Below are positions 45,101 to 56,570 of a stretch of DNA of 64,000 bases, piece by piece. Source of the DNA: Phymatolithon calcareum (taxonomy: Eukaryota > Rhodophyta > Florideophyceae > Hapalidiales). Location of the stretch: NCBI GenBank assembly GCA_977006965.1, contig OZ345376.1:1550001-1614000 (forward strand). Reading direction: 5' to 3'. The notes under the pieces were generated by a model. It did no database searches and was not told the origin of the DNA. It worked only from the letters and a program-made list of their open reading frames with translations. Made by a program: the position numbers and the translations under genes. The stretch's first letter is position 1. Each line of letters begins with the position of its first letter.

Positions 45101-46231
45101 ACGAAAATCAAGCTAAGCAAAACAATGAACCAACATCTACTCGCTATTAAAACGGTAGACAAACCGAACGTTCACAAGCTTCGAGAACTGGTTCATTCTA
45201 CACTTCCTCTGGTCGGTCATATTTCCAGGATTAGGGAGCTGGTCCTTGAGAAAGCTCAGTCTTTAAAGCGAGGTGTGAAACAGTCCAATCACAAATCCGC
45301 TCATATCTAATCTATGCAAAATATCGCCATTAAAGATTGGCAGGGTAGGCTAACCGTCCTCACCCCGGGAGCTATTCGAGGTGATAAGAATGCACTTCGT
45401 GGCTGCTTTCGCCAACTTGCAGAGAGACTATTGCGGAAATGAGAGGAAATTTGGAGCCACACCACAATAGGCAAGTGCTTCATGCTCTTGGTCCCGGTGC
45501 GTGCGTACTCAAAAAAGCTCTCAAGGCAGGCTATGACAGTTGTTTCGACCCGTGTAGACTATATTTTGAAGTGGGCACATGCACTGCGCGGGGATGTCGT
45601 GCCTCTGGATGACACTGAGCAATCGTCACAAGGGCACCGACTTCGCATTTATCAAGAAACTATACGTGCGTTCCAGTTCGAGAGCGATATTTCAGAAATG
45701 CATGTGGCTGATGAGATGATCTGCAGTACGGAAAATGGACTTGTGGGCAAGTCTCTTCGTCGGGGTGACGTTTTGGAGTCTTTGTGTTTGTACCCCGATT
45801 ATTATTCGTACCACGTTCCTTTCATTCTCCAGCCCGGTGCGATACCCTCAGAACATTCATCGCAAGGCCAAAAATTCTGGGTCGTGGTTGCCTTTATAAA
45901 GGTTTTCCGACACCCAAGAGGCGATGAGTGCTACGCCGTAGTCCTACCATGCACACCATGGCAGGCTGGAGAGCCTGCGCCACAATTCAACCGTTCCAAT
46001 CTACGATACATGACCATTACACAGTCAGGAAATGCACGTCAGACGTTATCGTTCCTCAAAGTCAATTCGCCAGTGCAAAAGGTGGCACTATTGATAGAAT
46101 TCGACCCCACGTGTTGCACGGTAGACTACAGAGCGGGAGATGTTTCTCATGATGCAAGTGTGTCCCCACTTAGGGGATGCTCATTTTTCATCCGCTCTCA
46201 TCACGAAGGCTTTCCTCCTAGATGCGGATAA
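42185..46231 (+). pseudogene. Tnp2/DUF4218-like transposase remnant, copy 2
   Basis: The ATG at 42185 starts a basic N-terminus (MDTPRKKKRRSRYR). The frame stops at TGA 42695-42697 but continues in register through 42869-43501 (PSEYARADMATPVVFNHM) to a TGA at 43499-43501. Frameshifts near 43590 and 43950 lead to the long frame ending at 45310. That frame has FYLQCLNLP, RRIFLDLFGFLGDTPALN, GHTASVFFHLCGVCRRSS, and the block TVDKPNVHKLRELVHSTLP. After a TAA at 45308-45310 the reading continues and then shifts to 45482-46231, which ends the protein. The D-x-F-G-F...GH...C..C-RR block and the later N-H-x-L-R-E-L block recall Tnp2 (CACTA) or KDZ transposases. The copy at 5163-7570 shares the order and the blocks. 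Both are dead. Confidence 0.55.
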
Positions 46232-47874
46232 TTGGCTTTAGTTTCTGAGCCAACAGTTAAATGAAACATTAACTCATTCTCGCCTATATCCGCAATGCGG
46301 CGAGCCTTACCGAGCAATGCTAAAGTAAGTCGAAGTAATAGATCTCGACCAGTTTCGTCCTTCCAGCAATAGCAGATTTGCGTTTCTCATTCCCTCGCCA
46401 CTATAGAGCGATCACACTATGCGCGCACAGAAGCACAGCTCCTCGTTCTGCAGTTAGCAGAACGTAGGACACTTTGAGCAGTATCACATATTATGCTTCT
46501 GCAGGCGCCTTTTTACCGCTTCTGCCAGTATATTTTCGGATACTACAAAACATATATTTCAAAAGATGCACAGGGAGCAATATTAGTGGTCAGAGAGTAC
46601 CAAAAATACTAAACCCATGATACAGTTCCTGTACTATCAGTCCAGGCAATACAAAAATAGCATCATCCACTACTATTGTGTTTGTCGGTATCTCTTTTGA
46701 TTCTCACTCATTGGTTACATTTCTACAGGATAAGGTTCAACGGGGTGGATACGCGCTGAGGTGAGTGCTTGAATGCATTCGTGTACCCCGTTCCTTTCTC
46801 AAATTTTACTTTCCCATCTTTCTTGCAGTTTTCGCCAAGAGGGCACGCGTATTCAAAGTGCAAGACATTTCGTCGCTCTGGTCCTCCTTTCTTAGGTCAT
46901 ACAGCGCACACGACATCAGGGTGCTTTGTCATCAGCACCTCGACGATTTTTCCATTTTGGGGCGCTTAACTTCTTGTATCATAGCGTCTTCACCAGCTGG
47001 AGTACGTGAGATGATCAGTGTAGAAAAGGATCGTGGTTGACATTCTACACACACTTCCACTGCATGAATTTATAGAAATTCTAGGTGTGGCCACACGCGA
47101 AACGTCCGTGTGTCTGGCGGACAGTAACGTTCATGAGTCAGGGAGACACTCCATAGAACTTCCAATACGTATTTCCGTACGTATCGCGGAAGAAATACGG
47201 TACCTATTGCCTTATATTGCCGTAGACGGTAATCCCCATTATATTTAATGAAACCCTGGGTGTGGTTCTGCATAGCGTTCGCATTCGATCATTATTCCGC
47301 TTAGCAAAATTTGATTGGATTGGGAAGATCGTCTGTCCAATAGAACTCAGTTTGAATGTAATGGATATGACAGCCGAAAAAGCTTAAGCTCGTGTTTCTC
47401 GCGCCCCCAAGTACAAGTATGATCCAATAGAAGAATATGACAGGTTTCCAGATCTTCTCCAATAAGTCTATTGTGGCCAGGGCTATTACCCAATTCATTG
47501 GCATTCGAATATATTGTATTTTGCAATGCCCAGTGGCCATTGCTGTAGCCAAGTACACTGCAGATTCTATTGCGGTTCGTCGAATACGTAGCCATTGCGA
47601 TAAGTGCCAACCTCACTCCAGATGACGTCAGGTCCCACTATCTTTGTACGTACAGTTCGCTCATTTAACGCAGACCGAGCTGTAATGACGATGCAGATTA
47701 TTCGTGTGCAACTACGAATAGGTTCCGTAGCGTGGCACGATGGTGTTTCGAAGTGAGAAAAGAGAGATGTGAATCGGTCGATTGAGTAGCAACAGATCTT
47801 CGCTTTGAAAAGGTCACCGCTCACTGCTTCTCCAACCTGTACCCCTGTTATACCGGGTGTGGGCTCCTTCGGCA
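46232..47874. other. No supportable gene
   Basis: Short ORFs only. AGTATC/GATAC-type words recur around 46470-46700, as in the stretch before 26885. ATTGC/GCAAT words become frequent after 47440. Confidence 0.4.
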
Positions 47875-48096
47875 ATGTCGAAGCCAAAGCGTGCTACCCC
47901 CAAGGAAATCGTTGAAGCACTGATGCCGTTTGTCGGCAAGGAACGACATCTGGTATATGACATAACGCTCTACCGCAGAATTGAGAAGGATTACCTCATC
48001 TATCGCTGCCCCAAACCAGCGTGTTCCATTTCTACTGTATCGTTTCTGGACAAGACTGGGTTCAAAAACCCTTACAGGCACCTGAAAAGTTGCTAA
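47875..48096 (+). pseudogene. BED-type zinc finger fragment
   Basis: A 73-codon ORF beginning MSKPKRATPKEIVEAL. The C-terminal half has a C-x4-C spacing (CPKPAC) followed by TGFKNPYRHLKSC, so the pattern is C-C...H-x3-C, as in BED zinc fingers at the N-terminus of hAT transposases. Nothing downstream on this strand continues the protein. The hAT C-terminal fragment at 49343-49798 is on the other strand and so is not the same gene copy. Confidence 0.45.
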
Positions 48097-49342
48097 AGAT
48101 CAAGATGAGACCGTCATGCGAATGTATAACGAAGCTAGAAGTGCAACTAAACGGCACGGTGGCACCATTCGATATCATTTTCAGTTGCAATCACTTTCCG
48201 AGTACGACTTATCCATGTACGGGTACATCCGACTAGCGGTGATGAAGAATGTTCCCATATCAATGGTATAGGATCCTATACCGTCAGCCTGGCGCTATTG
48301 ACTGTCACTCGAGTTATCTTTCAACTTGTCATACTCGTTGAAAAGCGAATTGCTGATGAGCAATCCGGCACACGAGGCGCCGTGATGTAAGAAGGGTGGT
48401 CGCGTAACAGCACTCATTGCGTTGCAGCTATTGCATCTTACTGCACCACAATTACTGAACGAGCCGGTACAGTACCGTTCTCTGAGTCTACAGTTGACGA
48501 GTTGGAATGTTATTTGCGGTTCCTGGAAACATTGCAAATCCTATTGTTCCGGCGGCAGCCATTGCAATGCCCATTGGTATCTTAGAGCGAGCGAAATGGG
48601 CAATTGGCATTGTCAGAAGTCTGGAAATGCTAACCAATAGCATTGCTAAGAGCCCTGATTGTGGCCTCAAAATGTGTCACGAAAAGAATTGAATCTACAA
48701 TTGAGTATTCCACTTGGACCCTATCGGTGCGGTGTTCTCTCCCGTGCAGACCGTCATTAGTCGGGGTCAAAGGGAGAAACATTTCCTGCAGGTCCAAAAA
48801 GGATTTTATTGAAATCTTCAGTTTCCCAAGCCCTCTATTTTTCTCTATCCCAATATCTGGAATGCTATGCTTTCTGTGGTTCTTACATGAAGTGAAACGT
48901 CGAATCAAAAGCTCGACATCGTTACATCGTCGGCAAATAGAACCGATAGTGATCGGGCAAACTTATTCCTTTAACTTATTTCAAGAAGAATTCTTAAAGG
49001 TGGAGTACAAGTGTCGAGTGAGAGGAGATACTATCAGATCCTCACTACTGGGCTGAACAGTAAGTAGAAAGCCTTAATCTGCACTCTCCACGTATATGAT
49101 TGCTAACCAGGGATCGGAACAATGCCATTGCAAGCGATTGGAGAAAAAGATGCAATACCCAATGCGGAGGGCGTCTCACACGGCGATGCAATGCGAATTG
49201 CAAAACTGGTAGTCGTAGAAATCCTAATTGCAATGATCTCGGGCGATGAATATCGTTTAATGGTCATGTAAAGCACTACAACAGAAACAGCCGCACATTC
49301 ACGGCACTACAAAGCCCAACTACAAGAAACAAAGCACTCTCA
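48097..49342. repeat. ATTGCAAT-word-rich intergenic stretch
   Basis: No gene. ATTGC and GCAAT words, often joined as the palindrome ATTGCAAT, occur repeatedly at 48340-48650 and 49115-49240. A perfect 18-bp palindrome GGTATAGGATCCTATACC lies at 48265-48282. Confidence 0.45.
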
Positions 49343-49798
49343 TTAGACACTATACGATATTTCTACGTTAATTTCATAGTCTCTCATGCGCGCTTTCGCA
49401 TTTTCCGAACGATTCCCGGTGATAACTTTGCATACCAGCTCCGCGTCCCAAAAGCGCTTGTTAAATTTCAAGAATACTAGCGCTTCGAACAGTTGAGGAG
49501 TCATCCTCCGTCTGTTCTCGGTTAGAACGTATTTCGCAATACTCCAAAGGCGCTCTACCTCTGCAACAGAACCCATAACAAAATCACAGTTGAAATAGTC
49601 TTCCTCCCGTCCTCCCGTTTTACGGCGCTTAGCAAGACGCTGTACCATGGACGGGGTCTCCGTCGACATGTCTTCTTCCACACGAGTAACAATTTCGTTA
49701 ATCGACTTAGCTTTCAGAGTTGACACTGCGTCCCTTTCTTCTTCGGAAAGATCATTGGAGCGACCTCGTTGAATCTTCAACACGCCAGACTCGAACAT
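49343..49798 (-). pseudogene. hAT-family transposase C-terminal dimerisation domain
   Basis: A 151-codon frame from the ATG at 49798. Residues 85-130 contain VAEVERLWSIAKYVLTENRR followed by RMTPQLFEALVFLKFNKRFW, the classic hAT dimerisation pattern (ERLFS-like motif, R-x-R-M-x-P, LFLKxNxxLW). The catalytic part upstream is missing, so this is a C-terminal fragment or a domesticated remnant. Confidence 0.75.
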
Positions 49799-49893
49799 CT
49801 GATAAGGGTTTGCCTTACATATGCTGTTATCACATGGAGTCGACAGTGACGTTGTAAGGAAATAGCCAGCATGGTATAATCAATGAAAGTATG

Positions 49894-50263
49894 CCTTACA
49901 CGTACTTTTTTTTGAATTTGGAATTTATTAAACGCCCTCAGTAACACTCATGAGACTGCAAGGGAGATGCGTTTCAGCAGCTACGTTGTAGCTTCGATCA
50001 TATATTCAAATACTTGTAACCCGGGTTAACGTCGTAGCCCTAGCTGCAAAAACCCTCTCCGTAAAAGGGCGGAAGGAAAAGCTTGGTGTCCACTGATCAG
50101 ATTTCCTCAATTGGCGCCTTGTCTATTCCATGTCGTCGTAAAAGACGATAGTGAAGAAGAGTAGCTTGTCTAGAGCTTTTTCAGTGATATCAATCTCCTC
50201 TTTGGTCAGTTGATATCTTCCGAGGTATTCTTCCAGGTTGCTCATGAGGACCTTACATGTACT
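49894..50263 (-). mobile_element. 5'-truncated LINE insertion (13-bp duplication, one mismatch)
   Basis: The insertion 49907-50250 is flanked by CCTTACACGTACT (49894-49906) and CCTTACATGTACT (50251-50263). On the minus strand it reads a LINE C-terminal stretch (MSNLEEYLGRYQLTKEEI then EKALDKLLFFTIVFYDDME and stop), a 3' UTR with TTTAATAAA-type signals, and a terminal A run (poly-T on the plus strand at 49907). The C-terminal pattern ALD-LL-F matches the copies at 55266, 60263 and 61857. Confidence 0.75.
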
Positions 50264-51436
50264 GTTGCCGGGATGTCGACGATTCGTGATCAGATGGCGC
50301 ACGACTGGTACGTAGTTAGGGTACCTAAATTAGTGTAGCCACTTCAGCAATCTGTATTGAAATAAGCAAAGATGGCGCAATGCAACATGCAATGCTGCAG
50401 AATGACCCAGTCTTCGATTTCTATTGAGGATTGCAATTCATTGCAACGTCAATCCATTTTAACCGACCCCTGTCGCTAACCCACTATATGTACTAACACT
50501 CTCATCTAAGTAAAGCCCTAGTTATCTTTCAGTGCTAACAGATCCTTAATAGATGTGCCTGACAACCAAAAGCCGTTTCTCAAGTGTATTCCAGGCTGAG
50601 TTAGCAATGCGTCACTGCGGCGATATGGAGTGGACGGTTTCTTCCACTTGCTGAATAAGAATTGTCAAGAGGCCATATGAGATATTTCAAATTTACTCCT
50701 ATGCTCGAGAGGAACGGGAAGAGAAGCGGAATGCGGTTTCGAGCTGTAAGCAAGGAAACACGTAAGATATGGGGAAATGGCTCCAAGGCTTATGGAAATA
50801 CGCATCCACCGTAGGTGGTAGGCCGAGCTTAGTGCTGAGTCCGAGCTCCTTCATACGAGCGGTATCAGAGCTAACACTGTAGTACGAACCGATACTGCGA
50901 GCTCCGTGAGCCGTCCTGAAAGCAAGCAACTTCATACTCGAACGGTGGCAAAATAATAGTCAGAGATGCAAAAGTGTTCAAAAGCCGTTGCCTTCGCATC
51001 TATTTTCAGTGTCGGTAGGAATCATAGTTGTTTTCGACAAATGTTAGATAGTGACCTGTTCATTGCTATCCAAAGTTGCCTAGGTTGGTTTCATCGTACT
51101 ATCATGTTAGGATTTTAGACCTGTCACTTACATTCGAATCCTATCGAGAGCTATTCAGAACTCAGATATCACAAACTCGAACAGACAGTTCGTACACACT
51201 ACACCAAGATTATTGTTAGCTCCACCTGCGGTGTCGGCTCAGAAGAGCTGCCGTTGCGATGCGAATGTTTGAGATATGGGAAACCGTAAAGAGAAATGTG
51301 CCACCAGCTTCCCATGACAAGGAAACTCATCTTCTATTTCAAGGAAGTAAACGCTAACTCATCTCCCTTTTCGATTCCACGGTCAACACCTCCTGCTATC
51401 ATTCACGCTCTCCTGTGCAGCCATCCAACCTCCGCA
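50264..51436. other. No supportable gene; GCAAT words at 50345-50460
   Basis: No motif-bearing ORF. The 50345-50460 segment is another cluster of ATTGC/GCAAT words. The 5' flank of the RRM-like gene is here. Confidence 0.4.
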
Positions 51437-51718
51437 ATGGCAACCACTTTTCTGAAAGTCACCAATTTGCCACCCCATACGAAGCCATCTACCCTCTGGA
51501 GGGAGTTTACGCTCAGCAACGCAACGCTAGTCAGTGTTCAGAAGAATTTGGAGGAGCGCACGAAGGCTAAAGTCACTTATAGAAACGACGAGATTAACCG
51601 CAGGGCGGCGAGGGACTTAGAAGGAAGGCTGTTTAAATTCGAATTGACCGGTCAGCCTTGGAGCAATGGAGGCATTAGGCTCAGGGTGAAGAAGAGCAAC
51701 GCATGTACCGTCGCTTGA
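51437..51718 (+). CDS. Small RRM-like RNA-binding protein
   Basis: From the ATG at 51437 the protein is 93 residues: MATTFLKVTNLPPHTKPSTL and so on. LKVTNLP fits the RNP2 strand, and TKAKVTYRNDEINRRAARDL followed by an EGRLFKFELTG strand fits RNP1 and the second helix of an RRM. The order beta-alpha-beta-beta-alpha-beta is plausible, and the aromatic RNP1 residues are weak. A 47-codon in-frame upstream extension exists, but it lacks conservation-like features and the start at 51437 gives a compact domain. Likely role: RNA binding. Confidence 0.5.
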   Translation: MATTFLKVTNLPPHTKPSTLWREFTLSNATLVSVQKNLEERTKAKVTYRNDEINRRAARDLEGRLFKFELTGQPWSNGGIRLRVKKSNACTVA

Positions 51719-52506
51719 CTGCATTGAGGCTTGGAAGCATTTTGTCTTCAGTTCAGCGTTGGCATGTGAAGATTTTGAGCGACATAGTTTTTTCTTTTCT
51801 GATTTAGGCGGTATCTGGTTTTGACGAGTGCGATAGGCCATTACTGCCATCTTTTCGAACACAGTAAGGATAATATTCCCATTGCCAAGACTTTGCAAAC
51901 TTCACAGACACCTCATCATAGCAGTTTACAGATAAACATTTGCTTCAATCACTGCATTGAAAAGCAGCTCCTTACTATGATGATTCGGAAGAATGATGAC
52001 GGCATGAAATGAAGCGCAAAAACCATGCACACCAGATACACCGTGCAGGGCGAGAATTCGATCTACCTCCGAGGGTTATAGTATTTGGCAGTAAGCATGA
52101 TAAGAGTGGGTGAAAAAATGACGTGTCTGTCCCAAGCATAGGAAAAGCTGTTGGATGCGTAGACAATCTTCGGGAGATTTAATTTCATGGTTAAGAAATT
52201 CAAGCTGTGACAGCTGCAGTAGAGTTCTTACGTCGCTGGATGTGCCGAATGAAATAGGGGCTTCCATACGCGCTGTAGAGGTTATGATAGGAAGCAGTAC
52301 GACTCAACTGCACTAGCAAGTGTACTTCGGTTGACTGGCATGGCCGGCATATGGAGCTCACTGGCAGAAATTTTTAAAGAACAGATCTGGACAAAAGCGA
52401 AGTCCAGCAGTGGGCCAATAAGTATGGTACATTCTCTGTCCCCCGAGGCTATAGTTCTGATCTTCCCAAAGTAGAACATATTTCATCTTCTCTTCCACGT
52501 GCCTGC
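51719..52506. other. No supportable gene
   Basis: The 3' flank of the RRM-like gene and the sequence left of the second retroposon copy. Only short ORFs. Confidence 0.4.
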
Positions 52507-53317
52507 GAAGCATCGCAGGGGGATTGAAGGAGAGGGCCTGACCGGACCGAACGGACCACAAGCGACAAAGGACAAGATTCCGGCGCGGGCGCCTGTGCCC
52601 GCGCCGGCGCAAGTGGCCGCAGCAGTAATGCTGCGCAACGCGATTCTTCTGACGGTAATTCCGTCGGAAATGGCTGGCGCTATCGCGAAAGCGCTCTCCT
52701 GGGACTCGGCAAATCGAGAACTTGCCACGCTCGAAATGCCAGATCCAACCCCGCCGTCGCTGGATTTCCAAAAAATCTTGCGAATTTAAGCGGATTTGAT
52801 ACAGGCCGGCTATGATAACCGGTCCGGCTACTCGTGCACCTGTGCGTCACAGGAAGGAGCCAAGAGTTCAGTCAGGAATTTTTCCCCGCTACATTGCAAG
52901 GTTTTTTTGAAATGACAAGAGCTGTGCTCCGGCCTCCCCAGGGGAGAAGACTATCGCCTTCTGGTAGTATGGTAGTACATGGATTCCGCCCTGTGTGGTG
53001 TGCCGCAACGCTCAAGGAAGCTGGGAGAGAAGACAGAAGGAAATGAAAGAAGGCAGAGAGATGATTAGCTACCGTGAACGTCATAAATGGTTTCCAACCC
53101 GGGCATCCCTTTGAAGGACGGCGACTGAAGATTGGCTGCGTAGCGATATGGATGTTAAGCTGGACCATGGTCTGCACCTTGTGCAGCTTGGACAGCTGTT
53201 GTGACATCAAGTACCACTCGTATCTGTTAAGGTCTACTAGAGCCGCAAGGATGCGGCGTTGTTCCATCAGCTTCGAGAAATCCCGCAGTAAAAGAAAGAA
53301 AGAAAGAAGCATCGCAG
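52507..53317 (+). mobile_element. 786-bp retroposon, copy B, with 12-bp target duplication
   Basis: The insertion 52519-53305 is flanked by GAAGCATCGCAG (52507-52518 and 53306-53317). It ends in a (AAAG)n tail and aligns along its whole length with copy A, including the ORF end at 52789 (LDFQKILRI and stop, no indels across 84 codons). The GC-rich stem-loop at 52580-52607 keeps its stem and changes in the loop. The two copies share the 5' end to within a few bases, which argues for a defined ~786-bp unit and not random 5' truncation. Confidence 0.88.
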
Positions 53318-54138
53318 CATCTCATCGTAAATCGTCAGAACAAGATTATCTATTTTATGGACAAATATGCATCGAGATAACCGCCGGACTGTGGATTGTG
53401 CAAGTATCCCAATTGAGTTAACGACATGTTGCCAATGCCTTCTTTGTCATCTTAAAGTTTTCATTGCATTGTACACGGTTAGGCATCCATTTTGCACGTG
53501 CTGACGTATAGCCTGCTAACTCACCTCCCTGCGCACAAGTTTCCTCAGCGAGGAGTATGCTTTAGTACTCTGTGCCACATGCGTCGTAAATATCATTGAG
53601 TCTAGCCGGTCTTCTGTTGAAAGTTTGCAGAAATGAGTTAAAAAGAGAAAATCGAAACTCCCGCGCTCTCCTTGATTCACTTTATATATATATTCAGCAG
53701 TCATCCTGATTGATCATATTTCTTTGTGCACGTAACGATGCACACGTTCGGCATAAAGGATCAGTCGCCTACGGCAGAAAATTTGAAAAGTAACAGGTGT
53801 AAACTGGTCATGAACATTGATCAAGTTTCAAGTTCTAAATAGTCTGACCTCTAATTTTGATTGCACAAGAACGATTCTTCAGTGCATTGATCTTTCTGTA
53901 CTTTCCTTCTCCCAGCGCACCCTTTGTGCACTTGTCTGCTGCACTCAGACGTATCGAGACTTTCTTTCATTAGCACGCGAAGACTGCTAATTGCAATGTT
54001 TTGGACAAAACGAAGAGATGTACTTCTACAACGATGTGCCCACATAGGTTCAGACTGCAATGACAAATATATGTGTCGCAGGCTACATACAGCATTTCTT
54101 CGTCTAAGTGTACCCCACAATCTTAAAAAAGTGGTTTC
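53318..54138. other. No supportable gene
   Basis: An ORF on the minus strand at 53851-54267 has no recognisable feature and overlaps the MITE region. Nothing else seen. Confidence 0.4.
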
Positions 54139-55024
54139 TACAGTCAATCCTTGAAAACTGAACGTCCAATCTGGAAAGTTCTGATATCCAGATACCAAGG
54201 ATGTTCTGGATTCGAATTTGTTGATAGCTCGAATGTTACACGTGTATGAAGGCGACATAGCTTTCATGTACTGTACAGTCAGGCCTCGACAAATGGATGG
54301 GCAATGTGGAATGGTCCAATATTTTCAAAATCGAGGTTATTCTCAAGTCGAATTTTGAATCATAAGTTTTGGATCACACGTGTGCCGAACAGTAGCTTTA
54401 CACCACTGTGTCCACTTTTACTGTACTGTACTGTATGCCAATGGCAGGAGAAACATGAAAAGTACTTACAGTATTCTACGAGTGAGGATATGCTCCGTGT
54501 ACGCTAAACAAAATTATAACAAAATTTAAGGTATGCCCCGTGACCTCGAACATGAAAAAATCCCCCTATCAAATATTCTAGAATCCTTTAATTTTCGTTA
54601 AATTTAAGCTGATACGGTAGTCGTGGAGCACCCGATTATCCTGATAACCGCGGTTATTCTAAAAAAGAGGTTCCATTTATCGAGGTCTGACTGAACCCCA
54701 TGTCCGGCAATTTGGCTGCCATATGCACCTCGTTGAAGGATATGTTGGGTCCTGGGGCCAAAAATTAGTGTTAGAAATTGAGTCACCTTGATAGCGGCTC
54801 GGCAAAGCGCCCACGTGTTGAATACGCTCCGTGCAACTGACTCAAAACAGTTTACAAATTTCATGCATGCATCGCGTCTCAGGTATAGAAGATATCCAGA
54901 TATCCAATATTCTGAGACCTTAAAATTAGATACATTTGTGCGGGCACCGTATCCGTAGCTGCCTCTTGCGTTCTGCAAACCGAGGATATTCTAATTTCCA
55001 AGATCCAGTTAACGTGGATTGACT
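54139..55024. mobile_element. Nested pogo-like MITEs
   Basis: Inner element: CAGTCAGGCCTCGACAAATG at 54276 matches the complement of 54672-54693 (22-bp inverted repeat, two differences), with TA before the left end. Outer element: CAGTCAATCC at about 54140 pairs with the complement at about 55015-55024. The CAGTC...CCTCGATAA-type ends resemble pogo/Tigger-class (Tc1/mariner superfamily) termini. No transposase is encoded in either. Confidence 0.65.
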
Positions 55025-55252
55025 GTCTATTCCGCTTAGAACGAAAGCAAGGTCGCAGAAGAAGCCTCGTTGTCAGGGTTCGCCATAGTTCAGTTTTTCG
55101 CTATTGCTTTCAGTGGAGCAATAAGGAAATCAATAGGCATAGGATTTCTAGCAAGCAATAGAAATTGCAATTGACGTTCTTCTGGCAATTCCAATTGCAA
55201 TTAGATTATGCGAGCTCTATTACATGCGGCACAAATTTATCATTTTAATATA

Positions 55253-55654
55253 ATGGTCACTAACTTTTTTTTCCTTTCAAGTTTATTTAAAAGCCCTACA
55301 GACTTCCGAAGATATGGGCAGGGCTTCCTCTGATGCTATCTACCTTTGTGTAGCTCACGAAACGTCCACAAGTATGGCGGACGGGAAAACTCAGGACTCA
55401 AAGTAGTCCTATCTCAGTCCTCTACGGGATTGTTGGTGGTTGGACTCGACCACTTTTTGCCTTGCATTCTGCAGATTAATACAGGCCTTCTTCGTTCTCC
55501 ATGCGTTCTATGAGTTTCTTGCTAAATAGTAAGAGCTCATCTAGCGCATTTTCTGTTTCCAGTCGTTTTGCTCCTTCGAGTTCGTATCCTGCTAGCGTGC
55601 GTTCAAGGGTCTCCATATGCTCTCTGGCTCTGGTGCCGAATATGGTCACTAACT
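55253..55654 (-). mobile_element. 5'-truncated LINE insertion (13-bp duplication)
   Basis: The insertion 55266-55641 lies between perfect repeats ATGGTCACTAACT (55253-55265 and 55642-55654). On the minus strand the C-terminal ORF reads IFGTRAREHMETLERTL, then TENALDELLLFSKKLIERME and NEEGLY before the stop at about 55476. A 3' UTR ending TTTAAATAAACTTGAAAGG and an A tail follow. It inserted into a segment rich in ATTGCAATT words. Confidence 0.88.
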
Positions 55655-56316
55655 GTTGAAAGTAAACGGCACAGCTCCAATTTGCATTTACAATGGAAAC
55701 TTTGCTCCAATTAGCATTGCAATAGCTAAAATTTCTTAAAATAAATAGAAAATTGTAATTCATTGCAAATAATTGCAATAGAATTGAAATGGGACGATCC
55801 CTTTTCTTTGTGTTTTCCCACTCCGTTTTCACTAAAACTCCCTGTGTTTCGCACAGCTTTCCAGGTCCAGAATTCTCTCTTCACCTCTCTGAGTGGTTTG
55901 AGCTGTTTTCCTTTCAGCAGCTTCGTTATTCTACACGTGAAAAATCGAGCGCAGATTGCACACCACGGCAAAGAACAGAACTTGACACGCATGCCCACCT
56001 GAACCCTTCAACTCGTGGGAGGCGCCTGCTTTCATTTCATATCTATAGATTTTAGTGCATTCTCGGCGTTCATGAGCATATTTCCTTACTGTTCTCGATG
56101 AACGGAAATGTAGGATGTCCGCGCGCAAATAAAAAGTTGGTGAAAGTGAGAACGTGCGTCATGGAGGCACTGGATTACTTTTGCAATTCTACGATAGGGC
56201 AGTACCAGAAGAATACGAGACATATGACGAGATCGTCGATATATGGACCGAACCGTGGAGAATTGATTAAAACTTTACCAAGGTGAGACATCGACAGCTG
56301 GCCATAAAATAAGCAA

Positions 56317-56567
56317 GCGGCAGGTTCCCGCAAGTGAGCACGACGCTAATATCGAATACATTCGGAACGGCAGCAGAGCTCCACTTGGAGACCGTACGCA
56401 AGAACATAAGAAAGTATGAAGTGGACTCCGGAGAAATGTTAAGAACGAAAAAGGCGTTAGACTTCATACTACTCTACAGTGTCACCATAATTGATAATAT
56501 GGAAAACGACGAGTCCCTGCATATTAGAATAAAAAATTCAAAAAGCTGCTACTGGTCTTTCAAATAA
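56317..56567 (+). pseudogene. LINE C-terminal fragment, plus strand
   Basis: The frame reads ISNTFGTAAELHLETVRKNI, then RTKKALDFILLYSVTIIDNM and ENDESLH. This matches the C-terminus of the minus-strand LINE copies (FGT-x-A...ALDELLLF...IERMENEEGLY) but is diverged and on the opposite strand. An older insertion; duplications not found. Confidence 0.55.
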
Positions 56568-56570
56568 ATA

